DNA of 64,000 nucleotides from positions 54,700-118,699 of the forward strand of contig CAJNYU010004309.1 in assembly GCA_905331475.1 (NCBI GenBank). The letters are read 5' to 3'. The DNA is from Rotaria socialis. Its lineage: Eukaryota; Rotifera; Eurotatoria; Philodinida; Philodinidae. Both the position numbers and the translations under genes were made by a program. This document shows, piece by piece, positions 24,701-36,479 of this stretch. The notes beneath the pieces were generated by a model. It made no database searches. It saw nothing but the letters and a program-made list of their open reading frames with translations, and was not told the DNA's origin. Position 1 is the stretch's first letter. Every line of letters begins with the position of its first letter.

Positions 24701-27700
24701 CATCCGTGTGAGTTTTTAAGCTCGTATTATGATTCATATGTATTGGGTAAAAGAATCTTTATTTTTTTTCTTGAGATATTGAGTTTACTTGAGAATTCAA
24801 CATAGCGAGAAAAAAAAAGAAATGAAAAAATTCTATAAGCAAGCAAGTCTATTCACATAGCACATATTATGTTGAAATTTTGTTTTTTAACTTTCTAGCG
24901 AGTACCGAAAAATAAATATAAAATTCATTCAAATGATTATAAGTTGGCTACAGAAGTCAATGATAACGAATCATTCGAAATACTTTCAAGATCTGCTGCT
25001 GAAATCCTTTTGAGACTCCAATATAATTTTAAATGGTAGGCTTTAATCGAAGTCGTTAGATCACTAATAGTATACTGTATAGTTCTTACTAAAACTCAAT
25101 GATATATGAAAAGCACCATAATCCCTGCGGACTACTTGAAGACGTGTGCTGGACAATGTTCAACGATTTATGAGCCATTTTCAGCTTATGCAGCAGTTAC
25201 AAGTCATATTCAATAGTAATATATTTCGATTTATCTATACAATTTAAGCTTTTATTCGAGATATGACTTTATCGATCTAGTTGTTGTGAGAAGATTTAAA
25301 TAGAATAAGTTTCATGTATGAATAACTGCTAATTTTGATAATCTATCATCATCAATTTAACAGATAATACATCTTTTTTTCTTTTAGCCATTTTCAATAC
25401 ATGAAGTATCGTCAATCCCTTATCATTCATTAAACTGGTCATCACTACATTTAAACATATCCATGTCTATTCATCATAATGACTCTCAATCGACATTCGA
25501 TCAATTTGGTATTGATCGTTCTATTGTTTGTGTATTTAAATATGCACCTTACTATCTATGTTTGACATACATTTGTTGTCGATTAACATATCTTGTTATA
25601 ATTAGTCTCTATCGAAGATTTGTCTCTTGTGACAATGCAAAAAATTCTCTTAAAAAACCGTTAAAGCACATTTATCATAAACCAATATATTCAGTCAATG
25701 AAATTCTATCCATTGAATATCTGTATGTTCGCCGTTTATTTGAAAAGTCATTCCAAAATTTAGGGAAAAAACATATTTCTCTTTTCAAAACATTGCTTCA
25801 CAAAATCTATCGACCAAACAAATATTTTCATTATTCAAAACAAATATTAAATATGTATATGATTGCATTCATGTTAATATACTATTTAACATTTAATATT
25901 TTACAAAATGGCTTTAGTATTATTGATAAATTGTATAGCTTTGTGTTAATACCATTATTGATTCTTTATGATGAACTTGATTTACCTGAACCAAAACCAA
26001 TAAATATGAAATATGAAATGATTTTCGCATGTATTTTAACAGCAATTATCTACTTTGTACAATTATTGTTCGGTATGAAAAATTATCAAAAACATATGCT
26101 TGATGCTTATCGAGGTGTATTTATTGATATTCCACCGAGATCTGCATTTAAAAATGTTCAATTAATGTTGAACAATATTCATTATCCTGGCTATTGTATT
26201 GCTCATCTTACTTGTGGATATATTATTATAGGGAACATACTTTTTTTTGTTTTAATTGCTTTACATGTTTTATTTAAGCATTTATTTCTTATTGAAGAAA
26301 TTGCAAGAACACTTATACCGATACTTGTAATTTATTTAACAACATTTATTATACAATGGTTTTTATCAAAAACATTTTTCGTACAAAAGTAAGTCAATCA
26401 ATAATATCCTGAAGATTTTTTATAGTTAGAAATTCTTGTCTATTGTTTCGAAAATTTTTCATAATACCTAAAGTAATTCATTTTATTTCTAGACTAAGAT
26501 ATGTCACGTATTATATAGGTCTTTAAAATGTTTTAGTTTTTTCGAATTTAGATTGTTTCTCGATTAGTTATTGTTTTACAACATGCTGAGACACTCATCG
26601 ATGTCGAAGAATTAGTTGTCTCAAACCGAACGCAAGATTTTAATTACAATCTTTTCTGTGGTTTTAAAAGCAACATTCATTAATAGGAATAAGTTCTAGA
26701 TAGATTAGAACTAGTCGATAGAAAGTGACAAGGGTCGATTTAATTTAATCATGAACATTTCTAACTGGTTAATTTGATAGCAGCTCGTACTTAGAATTCC
26801 TGATGATGTTTTTTATAGGAGGTTATTAGATTTAAAATCAGATATTCTACCTATCACAAAAGTAATCAAATAAAGCAATATGAATAACAAGAGCATGCTA
26901 AAAGGAATTCTTAGAGACACTATCATATGATCTACTATTAAAAAATTAATAACTTAGCTATATCATGCTTTAGTTTGTGAGAATCACGAATCAATATATT
27001 ATTTTTTATCACATTAGTCTAACTCGTTAGTTTAGTTTCACTTTGCTCGTCAAGTAAAATAGTCTCATGATAATTAAAACTTCTGTAATTTTGCATGTCT
27101 CTAGTAGGATTAATCGGCTTGTAACAAATTAAAATGATTTAATTAATAGAATTTTTACCGTGGTACCTAATATAGATAGATAAAGCCCGACATGTGACTG
27201 TCTTGAAGTCAAAAATTGTTTTTTAATAAGTCAAATTAACACATATAAGTTCACAAGAGTACGACTCATTTGATATTTGTCCATTTTCTTATCTTCCGAT
27301 TCCTTATCTGTTAGATGACTTATGTTTTTTCTTGCGAAGTACTCATAAGCAACAATTAATTAAATTGAAGATCTTGATAATGATCTTCTTTTTCAAAATT
27401 ACTTTAGCGTAACATTATCAATATCTTTCATCGTGGATCTTTGCATACGAATAGTACACTTAAATTTAAAACTCGAAGCATACAACTTTTTATGAAGATT
27501 TTCTTCATTGACCTACGATAGATTAATGAAGTCTCATACTAAAGAGAAGAAAATAATGGACGAAAATTTTACATACTCTACCGTTCATGTCAACGTAGCT
27601 TCGTTATTATTTGTCTAAATTTGATGTATGATATTGAAACTATTTTAGGCATGGAAAAACGATTGCATTAAAAAATCTTCGAATCTATTTTGTATTTGCT

Positions 27701-28267
27701 TATTTCAATTTTTTCTTCGATTGTTTTCTTGGTATAATATCTTGTGTATTTCGTGTAACAAAAGCATGGATAACTAGTTTTTGTTTTTTACCTCGTTTGG
27801 ACTATTCTATACTTGGACGGTCATTAGAAAAAATGGATTCTGGTTTTATATCTTATGCATCATTTATTCACATGGAATGCCTTCATACACATCCTGTACT
27901 TGTTTATTTTTGTTCAATTGTCGATGAACATATTAATAAACGTTATCAACATTTACGAGCATCAAAACGAGATATTTATTTATATACAAAACAACAACAG
28001 ACTATATTTCGTTGGTGGTTAGCAATAACATTAAGTCGAAATAGAAAATTAATACAATATAGAAAATATCAATTTATGACAGTAGAACTGTCAAGAATAG
28101 ATAGTTTTAATGAAATATTCGAAAAACAATTCTTAAAAAGCTACAGAATCAAAGCAAATAATCAAGAAAATATTCATTCGAATATGATTATTCGAAATCA
28201 TACAACAACTTGTACAACATTATTACTTGATGTTGATGAACAAGATGATCGAAAACCATCATTTTAA
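21740..28267 (+). CDS. Lectin-EGF-STRA6-like multi-pass receptor
   Basis: Exons: 21740-21812, 21878-21946, 22012-22251, 22322-22504, 22560-22685, 22749-22884, 23412-24399, 24899-25035, tentative 25114-25195, 25388-26388, 27649-28267; about 1217 aa. Order: a signal peptide (MFKRAFFLILTFFLIIINN); a C-type lectin domain (~48-187; GSCY, SWERAYNNC, VYIGLRKIN, TWLWSN, PYVCK); an EGF domain with six Cys (~192-230); a first membrane helix (LQIIIGSIIALIAFIISYII); then a STRA6-like multi-pass region. The STRA6 match rests on DAYRGVFIDIPPRSAFKNVQ, HYPGYCIAHLTCGYIIIG and the C-terminal MDSGFISYASFIHMECLHTH block, which align with human STRA6. Known role of STRA6: retinol uptake from retinol-binding protein. 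STRA6's N-terminus is extracellular, so lectin and EGF would face outside. The tentative exon is needed to keep frame (without it the sum is not a multiple of 3), but its splice sites are weak. Ligand unknown. Confidence 0.85.
26389..27648 (+). other. 1.26-kb last intron of the receptor gene
   Basis: Splits a codon (AA/G) between GTACAAAA|GTAAG and TTTTAG|GC. It is more than ten times the usual intron size in this window. No inverted termini or coding remnant was recognised in it. Confidence 0.7.
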
Positions 28268-28313
28268 ATTCTTATCATCCTATGTCATGTTGTTTTGTCT
28301 TTCAGTCATATAC

Positions 28314-28344
<31 letters not shown>

Positions 28345-29141
28345 TGTTCAATGAGAACAGTTCCATCAAACATTTGTATGCGCTTTTGTTTTTTGTCTTT
28401 TAATCGCTGTTACTTGTAAAAAAAATAGTATTAAAACAGCATTGTATTTCTAGCTTATTTCTCTGCGTTCATTTTGAGAATGTATGTTCACGTGTCATAT
28501 ACCTTTGTAGTCTATTTTTTTGATAAAGAACAAGTTGAATAATAATTTGTTTGTACTTACGATTAGTATGCAAAATGTGTTTGAAACATAATGTGGAATC
28601 ATCAATTTTGATTATAAAAGAGCAGTCTTTTAGCTTCATTCAATTTATGAGACAACATTCTCTATGTTATACATCTTGCTCAATTCAAAAAATAATCAAT
28701 TTTAGAACGTTTCAGCAGAATAACAAAATTATTCTTTATTACACAAGGTTTTGTATTTTTGTTTCGATGTCAATTGCTCTATGTTTCAAAAACACCATTT
28801 ACCAATTCATTCAAAGATGTACTGATCTCTTGATAATTGAACTTTCTTCTATTTCACATTCATCTTTTAATTTCTTTTTATGTTTTAAAGTATTTAATAC
28901 ACAACCCTTACTATCTTTGTCGTGACGTGTATGTTTTACTTACAGAGTGTGAAGATGCTTATCTATAGCATTTTCCATTATAAATATCAACGATGCTTTT
29001 GTATATTTCGATCGAAAAAAAGGCTTCAACGTCAATAAATCAAATTGAACTTCTTTAGAGAAGTTTTTATTAATTTTAAAATAAATCATTTCATAGAAAA
29101 AAAAAGACTAGTCATCATGTATGAAAACTACGACATCTATT
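28268..29141. other. Intergenic region with (TTA)n repeat
   Basis: Convergent spacer between the receptor gene and the SDR gene. Contains a (TTA/ATT)n run of about eleven units at 28312-28343. The open frame 28551-28925 is AT-driven with no domain or splice support and is not called as a gene. Confidence 0.5.
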
Positions 29142-29867
29142 TTATTTGTTTTGTCGTGTTGGACAAAGAACAATTTCTCGAATACAAACACGCTGTGGTT
29201 GTTGATATGCAAATAAAATCGAATTTGCTACATCTTCACTTTCCAACGGTTGACCCATGGTTTCTTTCCATTCCTTATAACCTTCAACGATATCTTTTGC
29301 TGTAGTATGCGATAAGAGTTCAGTTTCAACAACACCTGGTGCAATTATAATAAAACGAACATCAAACGATGCAGCTTCTTCACGAATTTGTTCTGTCAAA
29401 GCATGAACACTAGATTTTGTGCCACAATAAACAGAATGATTTGGATACGTTTTACGTCCTGCTACAGAACTAACATTCATGATGGTTCCACGACGACGTT
29501 GTTTCATTCCTGCTAAAACTACATGTATACCATTGAGAACACCCATAATATTTACTTGTACCATCCGTTCCCATTCTGTCGGATCTTGTGTATCAGCTAA
29601 ACCTAATAGCATAACCCCAGCATTGTTGATCAGACAATCGACTGGACCAAATTTATTTTCTGCTTTTTCTACAGCTGCTTTGATCTCGTCTCGGTTTGTA
29701 ACATCAACTTTTTCACAAATGGTATTCGGTAAGTTTAATGCCTCTAAACGATCTAGACGTCGAGCCAATAACAATAAAGGATGACCCGCTTGAGAAAAAA
29801 CTTTTGCAGCGGCTTCACCGATTCCAGAACTCGCACCAGTGATAACAACTAAACTTTTATTCGACAT
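29142..29867 (-). CDS. Short-chain dehydrogenase/reductase (SDR), intronless
   Basis: Single uninterrupted 241-aa frame. Classical SDR features are all present: cofactor loop TGASSGIG (10-17), an RR pair after strand 2 (ARRLDR, residues 36-37, suggesting NADP(H) preference), DVT (55-57), NNAG (81-84), N106 in VQVNIMG, catalytic serine in NVSSVAG (S133/S134), and Y147-x3-K151 in SVYCGTK, followed by PGVVETEL. Length and layout match the bacterial SDR oxidoreductases of the YdfG/3-hydroxy-acid type, which use many small hydroxy-acid or carbonyl substrates. The lack of introns beside multi-exon neighbours, and the bacterial look of the protein, suggest horizontal acquisition; this is inference. 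Substrate unknown. The stop overlaps AATAAA (TTTATT on the plus strand at 29141-29146). Confidence 0.92.
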   Translation of the reverse strand: MSNKSLVVITGASSGIGEAAAKVFSQAGHPLLLLARRLDRLEALNLPNTICEKVDVTNRDEIKAAVEKAENKFGPVDCLINNAGVMLLGLADTQDPTEWERMVQVNIMGVLNGIHVVLAGMKQRRRGTIMNVSSVAGRKTYPNHSVYCGTKSSVHALTEQIREEAASFDVRFIIIAPGVVETELLSHTTAKDIVEGYKEWKETMGQPLESEDVANSILFAYQQPQRVCIREIVLCPTRQNK

Positions 29868-30777
29868 TTTTCTCTATCTAAAATATTGTAAAGAATGATG
29901 TAGAATACGATCGCTATTGCTATCATTTATTTTACAACTTGTATATTGACATCGTGAATAGACAAAATAAAAAAAAACATCACACAAAGCCGCACTGCTG
30001 TTCGTTATCAAATAAATATATATCAACATAGAGTATCAAGTTGAGTCGATAGAAAGAAAGAAAAAAGAAGAAAAAATATATATTTAAATGCCTATATCAC
30101 AAGATAAATAGAATAGGGACGACATCTGTACTCCTTTTGTAGCAACTACTTCATAAATATGAAAACAACACAGTTCAGCAAAAATAAGCTCGCGTATTGA
30201 TTAGGAGTTATTGCAATTCCCAAGTACTCAATAAATTGAATATGGAGATCTTTGCAGAGTATTCATGTGTGAGTAGACGGACAGAATATTTTCTTCTAAA
30301 CAAATACACACGTTTGTGATATAATTACATTGGCATCAATTGCATAATAGTTCGTGATAGGATTTTTTTTAGGTTTGTATTCCAATCGCTTAATTTCCTC
30401 ATAGGCAATTGACTCTGCCAATGCGTTGATTTTTCTTGTAGGTTCATTTTTGTCGCACTAATTATTTTATACTAAAATACTTCAAGCTGAAATTTGTCTC
30501 GTGTTGACGGTTTTTTTGGTACCAACCTGAGAGAAAGATGTAGAAATGGAAAGTTTCCTAAAGATCATCTTTGACTGCATATTCATCGAATATAGCCAGT
30601 TATTGAACAAAATTTGATATTAGCTAGATCTGAAAGTTAGTAATCAATAATTCATTTGTTATCTTGAAAATAATTTACGTCTTTAGATTAACGATACATG
30701 ATTCTCTTATGCAGTTTCCTGACTAATTGATAAAAAATTGTAGCTATCATGGATATTAAACAACATTATATTCGAAG
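29868..30777. other. Intergenic region upstream of the SDR gene
   Basis: AT-rich with no gene or repeat identified. Must include the promoter of the minus-strand SDR gene. Confidence 0.4.
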
Positions 30778-31672
30778 TAACGGGTGTGGCAGAATAAATG
30801 ACCGAATAGTATTTTGTCAATAACTTCTTCATTTTTCACTTTCTAGCCTTGAAATTTTTCGCAAAAGATCCGCCATTCAATGCTCTACAAGATCTGCATT
30901 AAGTGTATTTTTGTACAAAGCGAAATAGAAATACAAAAAAAAAATACTCAACATGTTCAAAAGAACCTACTTTCTAAGCTGTTTTAGAACATAACAAGCA
31001 ACGCAACAAAAATCAAAATGTTTTTGAACATTTTCAAAGTTGCTCTTTCTTGTGACGTAGGTAAAATTTCTTTCGAATAAAATGAAAACCGAAAAATTTC
31101 ATTTTTTAAAAATCCTATTCAAAATGCTTCAAATGTCATTTTGCTTCGCCAGCGGAATTGAAGGAGCGAATTTTAGGGCAGCTTTCTCCTCTGTGTTTGG
31201 CACAGTAATCATGCCCCATCATAATTAAGAAAACCAGAATGCGAAAGATGCAGCTTTGGCATTTTTTATGAGTCTTTTTGCAGGAGCTTCGACACTACAG
31301 AACAAAAAAACAACTAAGTTCTCCAAAATTTGAAAAAGAATATTATCATTATATATGGAAAGGCTGCGCAAAGAAATTTTTCAAATAATTACCAATGGAT
31401 AGAGTTTTTCATGGGCTACAAAATACTTGTATCATGTTATGTTTGTGATCACTAGTCAACAAAAAAATCTAAAAGAAAGTAGGTCCTTTTGAACATGTTG
31501 AGTATTGTTTTTATGTATTTCTATTTTGCTTTGTACAAAAAAAAAAAATGATGCAGATCTTATAGAGAATTGAATGGTGGATCATTTGCGAAAAATTTCA
31601 AGGCTAGAAAGTGAAAAATAAAGAAGTTATTGACAAAATACTATTCGGCCATTTATTCTACCGCACCCGTTA
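30778..31672. mobile_element. 895-bp element with ~190-bp terminal inverted repeats
   Basis: The left end TAACGGGTGTGGCAGAATAA and the inverted right end TAACGGGTGCGGTAGAATAA match. The similarity continues for roughly 190 bp through words such as GAAATTTTTCGCAAA, GTACAAAGC and CATGTTCAAAAG (30778-30970 against 31475-31672). The core (~500 bp) has no clear open frame. The outermost TA on each side could be a Tc1/mariner-type TA target duplication flanking ACGGGTG...CACCCGT. A fold-back or Mutator-like origin is the alternative, but 9-bp flanks do not match. Non-autonomous. Confidence 0.8.
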
Positions 31673-33301
31673 TTTATTTATTTTCATATTTTTATTTGAT
31701 AGAACGAAATTTTTCAGCTAAATCCTTCCATAAATATTCTGTCTACTGTTGAAAGAGTATAATCATCAGTAATATCTTCTCGAGATCAAGGCCAAACCTA
31801 CTCGATAAGATAACACGTTAATAAGATTAAAAGAATCTTTTCGAATTATTGATATACATTTTAGACTAACCGCTTGTTCGTTCATTGATTTACAGTGTGC
31901 GAGTGTTATCGATTTTGAAAACTCTTTCTGAACTTTGATTTTTGTTTTCCATATCAAATGTAAGAAAACATTGTTCTTGTGGGTTATTCAGAAACATTTT
32001 TCCAAGCGTTCGCTCAGTTTTTTTTTGTCTTGAATAGGTTGTATCTATACAATCAAAATCACCGATTTCATGATTACCAACTTCCAAGAACATCACTCAA
32101 CACCATCGCTCTCTCAATGAAATTAACTAGTCAAAATCTTTCATGTGGCCTTCTATGTCACTATCTTCTACAGGTTTCGATGACTTCAAGACAACTGAAA
32201 ATGATATTGCATTTGCTAATATCAATCATAAAACAGCTTTGCATGTATTTCATTTACTATCATTATCTGTTGCTTTTCCATACGTAGATAATTACACACA
32301 TTCATTTGGTGACTTGACTTGATCAGAATGTGTTGCATGGATTAATTAAGTACATGTTGCTGTCTTGTCCATTAGAATAAAATATGTTCTTACTATGTGA
32401 TAGAAGTTTTCCGAATGGCTAGATGAAGAAAAGCGCCCAAAAAGAGTTCCCATCATAAATGACTGGATCTTTGCTGTCTTGAATTAAGAATATTGATGTA
32501 ATTCGAATGGGTGATGGAGGAAATAAAAATATATTATACGTTATCATCTTAAAATTAACTGAAAATAAGAAGACGAAAAACTCCAATCAATTGAATTGTA
32601 ATTATCTAAATGAATAATGAAACAGAGAAGATTTTAATCATGCCAAAAAATACTCGTATGTTTCTTTTTTATTGACATAAAGATTCTATTTGAAAATTAT
32701 AGTCATTATTACGGAAAATATTAAGGTATTATCTTTTAGTTCACCATATAAGTTGTTCTTCAGGTTCTTTTGGTAGTTAGAAACAACAGACACTTATTTT
32801 GCAAGATCTATTTTTTTTTCTTTTTCTGTTTAGTCAAACTAGCTTCGTCTATGAATATGGCATGAAAAGGACAACTGCATATCATCTGAAAGTGGCCTTT
32901 CTAGGCAAAAGTAAATGGTTATCTCAATATCAAATAAGCCATCGTTAATAAAGAAAAATCTTTCGTTGATAGTTTTCGTCACTAAATTATCTCAGACTAT
33001 ATGATTATATTCATTTTCATAGCTAATTAGAAATACGCAACACTGATTAGATAGACAATTCAATAGTTCTGTAGGACAATTGTTGATAGATAATGGTAAC
33101 ATTGCAGACTGTGTAGTATGTTGAGTTGACGTTCTTACTATAGCCACATATTTATACGTGCTCTTATGTTGATTGTTTTCTCATATTATCACATTCTACT
33201 GGTATATCGCTTGTGCTTTCTCTTCTGTCTCGTTCTTTTGATTAGTCGATGTTTTTGGGTTTGCAAGTTTATATCGTTTAAGGTTAAACGCGTACGCATT
33301 C
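31673..33301. other. Intergenic region with unassigned coding-like fragments
   Basis: Two stretches have protein-like composition but no recognised family and no start/stop/splice set I could complete. On the minus strand, about 32060-31890 reads TERTLGKMFLNNPQEQ and continues. On the plus strand, after an acceptor CTACAG at about 32174, a ~50-codon frame reads FDDFKTTENDIAFANINH and ends TGA near 32322. They may be gene remnants or chance. Confidence 0.3.
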
Positions 33302-34723
33302 ATGGCTGAAAAAAATAACTTTCATGATGGAATAATGTTAAGACGTGGCTTACGTAAATTTGATACAACATTATTATCAAATGATGGAGGAAAATATTCA
33401 CCATCAATAAGAAGGCTTGTATGTTATCTGTTTATTTGTTTGAATTAGTTGATCATAGAAACATAACTATGTAATGAAGCTATTATATATTTCAATGTGA
33501 ATTAATATTCTAATATTTATCGTTCATTTAAAAATCAAGGTTTCTCTTTATGAGTCGATCAACAACGGTTTAGATGTCTGCGTTCGTCAATAATTTAATA
33601 TTAATATAAATACTAAAATATTTTTACAATTAGTATCGCTATTTTTCTTATCGTTAAATAAACTGCTCTACGATGAATATATTAAGCATGTCATATTTAT
33701 ATTAAAAACAAAGAATCAATAATTCATTATTTAGAAAAAGAACAATTTATTTTTGATTTATTTATTTAGCGACAAAATTATTTGCATGATACAAAATCTT
33801 TTACAGGTAAACTCCTTGCATCCCCAACGCAATCATCATTGATAACAAAGCAACTTAACAAGCGAACTAGTGGTCCTCAATTATCTTCACGTCATCATCA
33901 TCAATCATCGATTGACCTATTGGCAACATCGTTAAAATGTGATCATTGTCAAAAAAATGAAGGTTTATTTCAATGTTGTCATTGTAATCAACGTTTATGT
34001 ATTCGATGTTGTAATAAACATTTTAAAAAGGTTACAGCTGAATGTGAGCATCTACATGAATTAAGTGATTCTCTATTAACGAAAATAATTCATAAAAAAA
34101 CTGATCTCGAAAAGCAAAAACAAAAAACAATTGAACAATGCCACAAATGGCGTATTGATACAATTAATACAATAAATAGAGCACATAAACTTATGATCCA
34201 GACTATTTACGATGAATATGAAATACTAAATAACGAATATGAATTATTTATTCAAAAAGAAATGTCTCATATAAATATTGATGGAAATGAATTAATAGGA
34301 ATGCATGAAGGAAATTCTAGTTCACTAGTTTTACAACCATCATCACCTATGACAACAGCAAGTTCAATAAAATCAATTGATACAATAAAAAAACGTATTG
34401 AAACATTAACTAAACAAATTGATGAAGAAGCAAATTTTTCATTGCAAGTTAAATTACCAATATTAGATATTAATAATAATAATCTTCAAGTAGAATCGCA
34501 TTTTGGTTATAATATAAAAATTATTAATGCACCGTGGCAAAATGAACATTCTAGTTATGATATATCATTAAATGAATCTGAAGAAATATCTAAAAAAGTA
34601 AATCATGAAAAATACAAAACAAATTTTTAAAAAATTTTCTAGGAATTGCCGTCTGATTCTCAATCACCAACAAGCAACACAAACGATTCATGTTATTCTT
34701 CTTCTACGGAAGAAATGCCATAG
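33302..34723 (+). CDS. B-box-like zinc finger, coiled-coil protein
   Basis: Three exons join in frame: 33302-33418, 33770-34597, 34643-34723; 341 aa. N-terminal ~90 residues polar and basic. Then a Cys/His cluster LKCDHCQKNEGLFQCCHCNQ followed by RLCIRCCNKHF and CEHLHEL, spaced like a B-box zinc finger. A long charged helix follows (about 140-190) and a further predicted coiled coil around SIKSIDTIKKRIETLTKQID. The tail is Ser/Thr/Asn-rich. This resembles the B-box/coiled-coil half of TRIM proteins without RING or C-terminal domain. The 3' splice (donor GTAAATCATG after ...EEISKK) replaces a short read-through end with ELPSDSQSPTSN...EEMP. No specific function can be assigned. Confidence 0.75.
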
Positions 34724-35315
34724 TTCAAGGAGATCATTATATTAGTACTTATAATTTACTTTCATCTGCACTATGTCAAACAATAAACTAAGTTCAACAA
34801 AGAAAAACATGTTTTATTCTTTTAAATTCCACCGAAAATAATATTATTTATTCAGTTTAGTTACTTTTGTTACAATTGGTATTGAATCGGTCCTTTTTCT
34901 ATTCAAACTGATGTTTGCTTGAAATTGATCATTAATTGATGAAATAAATGATCGAAGTCACATAATCAATTGAATAGAATATTTTTATCATGCAGAAAAC
35001 GAACGAGTTTTTGTAACAAGAAACAAAATGCATTAGAAATAAGTATACTTGAAGAAATTGTCATCTAGAAAGATGATTCAACTCTATTAATAATATCGAA
35101 GTATAGAATTGCTTACAAGAGCATAGTCAAACCAGATTTTCGTCAATGCTAAAACAAAATAGATATGTTTTTGTTGCGAAAACTAAACATCATTCATGAA
35201 AGTAGATAAAATCTAATGTTAAATAATCTTGAGGCATTAAACTTTCAGAAATAAGAAGAATAATATCAATAAATGACTTCATGGGATATTTGAATTTGCG
35301 GCAAACTCAAAATGC
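34724..35315. other. Intergenic, no gene seen
   Basis: AT-rich 3' flank of the B-box-like gene; no feature recognised. Confidence 0.4.
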
Positions 35316-35482
35316 TTATACCACTATACTGTTATAGCGGTATAGCGGTAGCTAGATGTCACGTATCCCTTACAGAGACAGAGAGACAGGGGAGAAGGTA
35401 TCCCCCACACCCACACTAAGTACCCTATCGTATGGTATAGTAGTATAGCGGTATACCGCTTATACCGCTATACCACTACAGT
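35316..35482. repeat. Inverted-repeat island of TATAGCGG words
   Basis: The left part (CCACTATACTG, then TTATAGCGGTATAGCGGTA) and the right part (ATAGTAGTATAGCGGTATAC, CGCTTATACCGCTATACC, ACTACAG) are built from reiterated, mutually complementary TATAGCGG/CCGCTATA words. They surround a 60-bp unrelated core rich in GAGACAG and CCCACACCC. Looks like a small non-autonomous transposon. Exact ends and target duplication were not determined. Confidence 0.6.
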
Positions 35483-35996
35483 TTTTATTTTGTCACAAAT
35501 AGAGATGATTTTAATGAATTCGATTTTGCTGCAAATTCATATTCTCCATCATATGCAATAAATCATCACAGACCTAAAACTCCAAGTGTTATCATTTTTT
35601 CAACAGCTATTTAAATATGACCGAGAGAAAATCTATCATCCACAAATAAATCCAAACATATTGAATATAAAAGTGTTGAAACAAAATAATATGAAGAATA
35701 TTTTATACATGAAACAGTATCTAATAAAAATGAACGCTTTCCTTTACATTCAATTTCATCATATATTTTACACAAAATCGACATTTTTTCAATTTTATTG
35801 TAACGTTCACCACCAAACACGACGATCATTCTTTTTCTTTAATAAATATATTTTTATGTCAAAAACAAATATTCAACATGATCGAGTGTCATTTTCAGCT
35901 ATTTCTTCAATTGATTCGCATTGATAATAATTAGATGATCTACAGTTATTTTAGCAATTAATAATTGTTTTATTGAAAATCTTCTTACAGAAACTG
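35483..35996. other. Intergenic, no gene seen
   Basis: AT-rich. The open frames here (35586-35924 plus, 35611-35829 minus) look random. Confidence 0.4.
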
Positions 35997-36319
35997 GCAT
36001 CCCTAATCCACTCTCCCCCGACGACTCCCCGGGGAGTCCCTGTCGTGATTCCCGGGGACTTTTTATTTGGGGGACTCCCCGGGGATTTCTCTGGGGAGAA
36101 TCGATGCAATTTTTCAAAATAAAAAAACTTTTAAAAAACTAAGAAGAATTTACTAGTAATTAGATATTTCATCCATTTCCTCCAGACAACTCCCCGGGGA
36201 GTCCTCAGGGAATCCCCGAAAACGAACAAAATCCCTAGGGACTCCCTGTTGTGAGTCCCCGGGAATTTGTCAGAGGACTCCCTGAGGATTCTTTTAGAGA
36301 GAGTTGACTAGGGATGACC
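35997..36319. mobile_element. Island of GGGGACTCCC words with CATCCCTA termini
   Basis: Bounded by inverted CATCCCTA/TAGGGATG (left at 35998-36005, right at 36309-36316). The inside is dominated by repeated, palindrome-prone variants of GGGGAGTCCC / CCCCGGGGAC in two GC-rich blocks (36010-36105 and 36180-36300) around an AT-rich centre. No open frame is meaningful. Interpreted as a non-autonomous DNA transposon. The termini resemble hAT-type TAGGGATG ends, but no 8-bp duplication could be set. Confidence 0.55.
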
Positions 36320-36479
36320 CAAGTAGACCAAATGGATCAAAATTTTCATTAAATATTTCTTCATTTTCCCACGTTTTCCCAGCAAAAATCCATGCAATTG
36401 GTTCACCAATCACATTGCTTAATTCAATTTAAGTCAGTCCATATTTTCTCAGTGTGTTTGGGCTCTAAGCTTCCCATGA

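Noticed and set aside
28551-28925. 124-aa open frame downstream of the receptor gene
   Set aside because: AT-driven composition, no domain, no splice context; lies in the 3' region between convergent genes.
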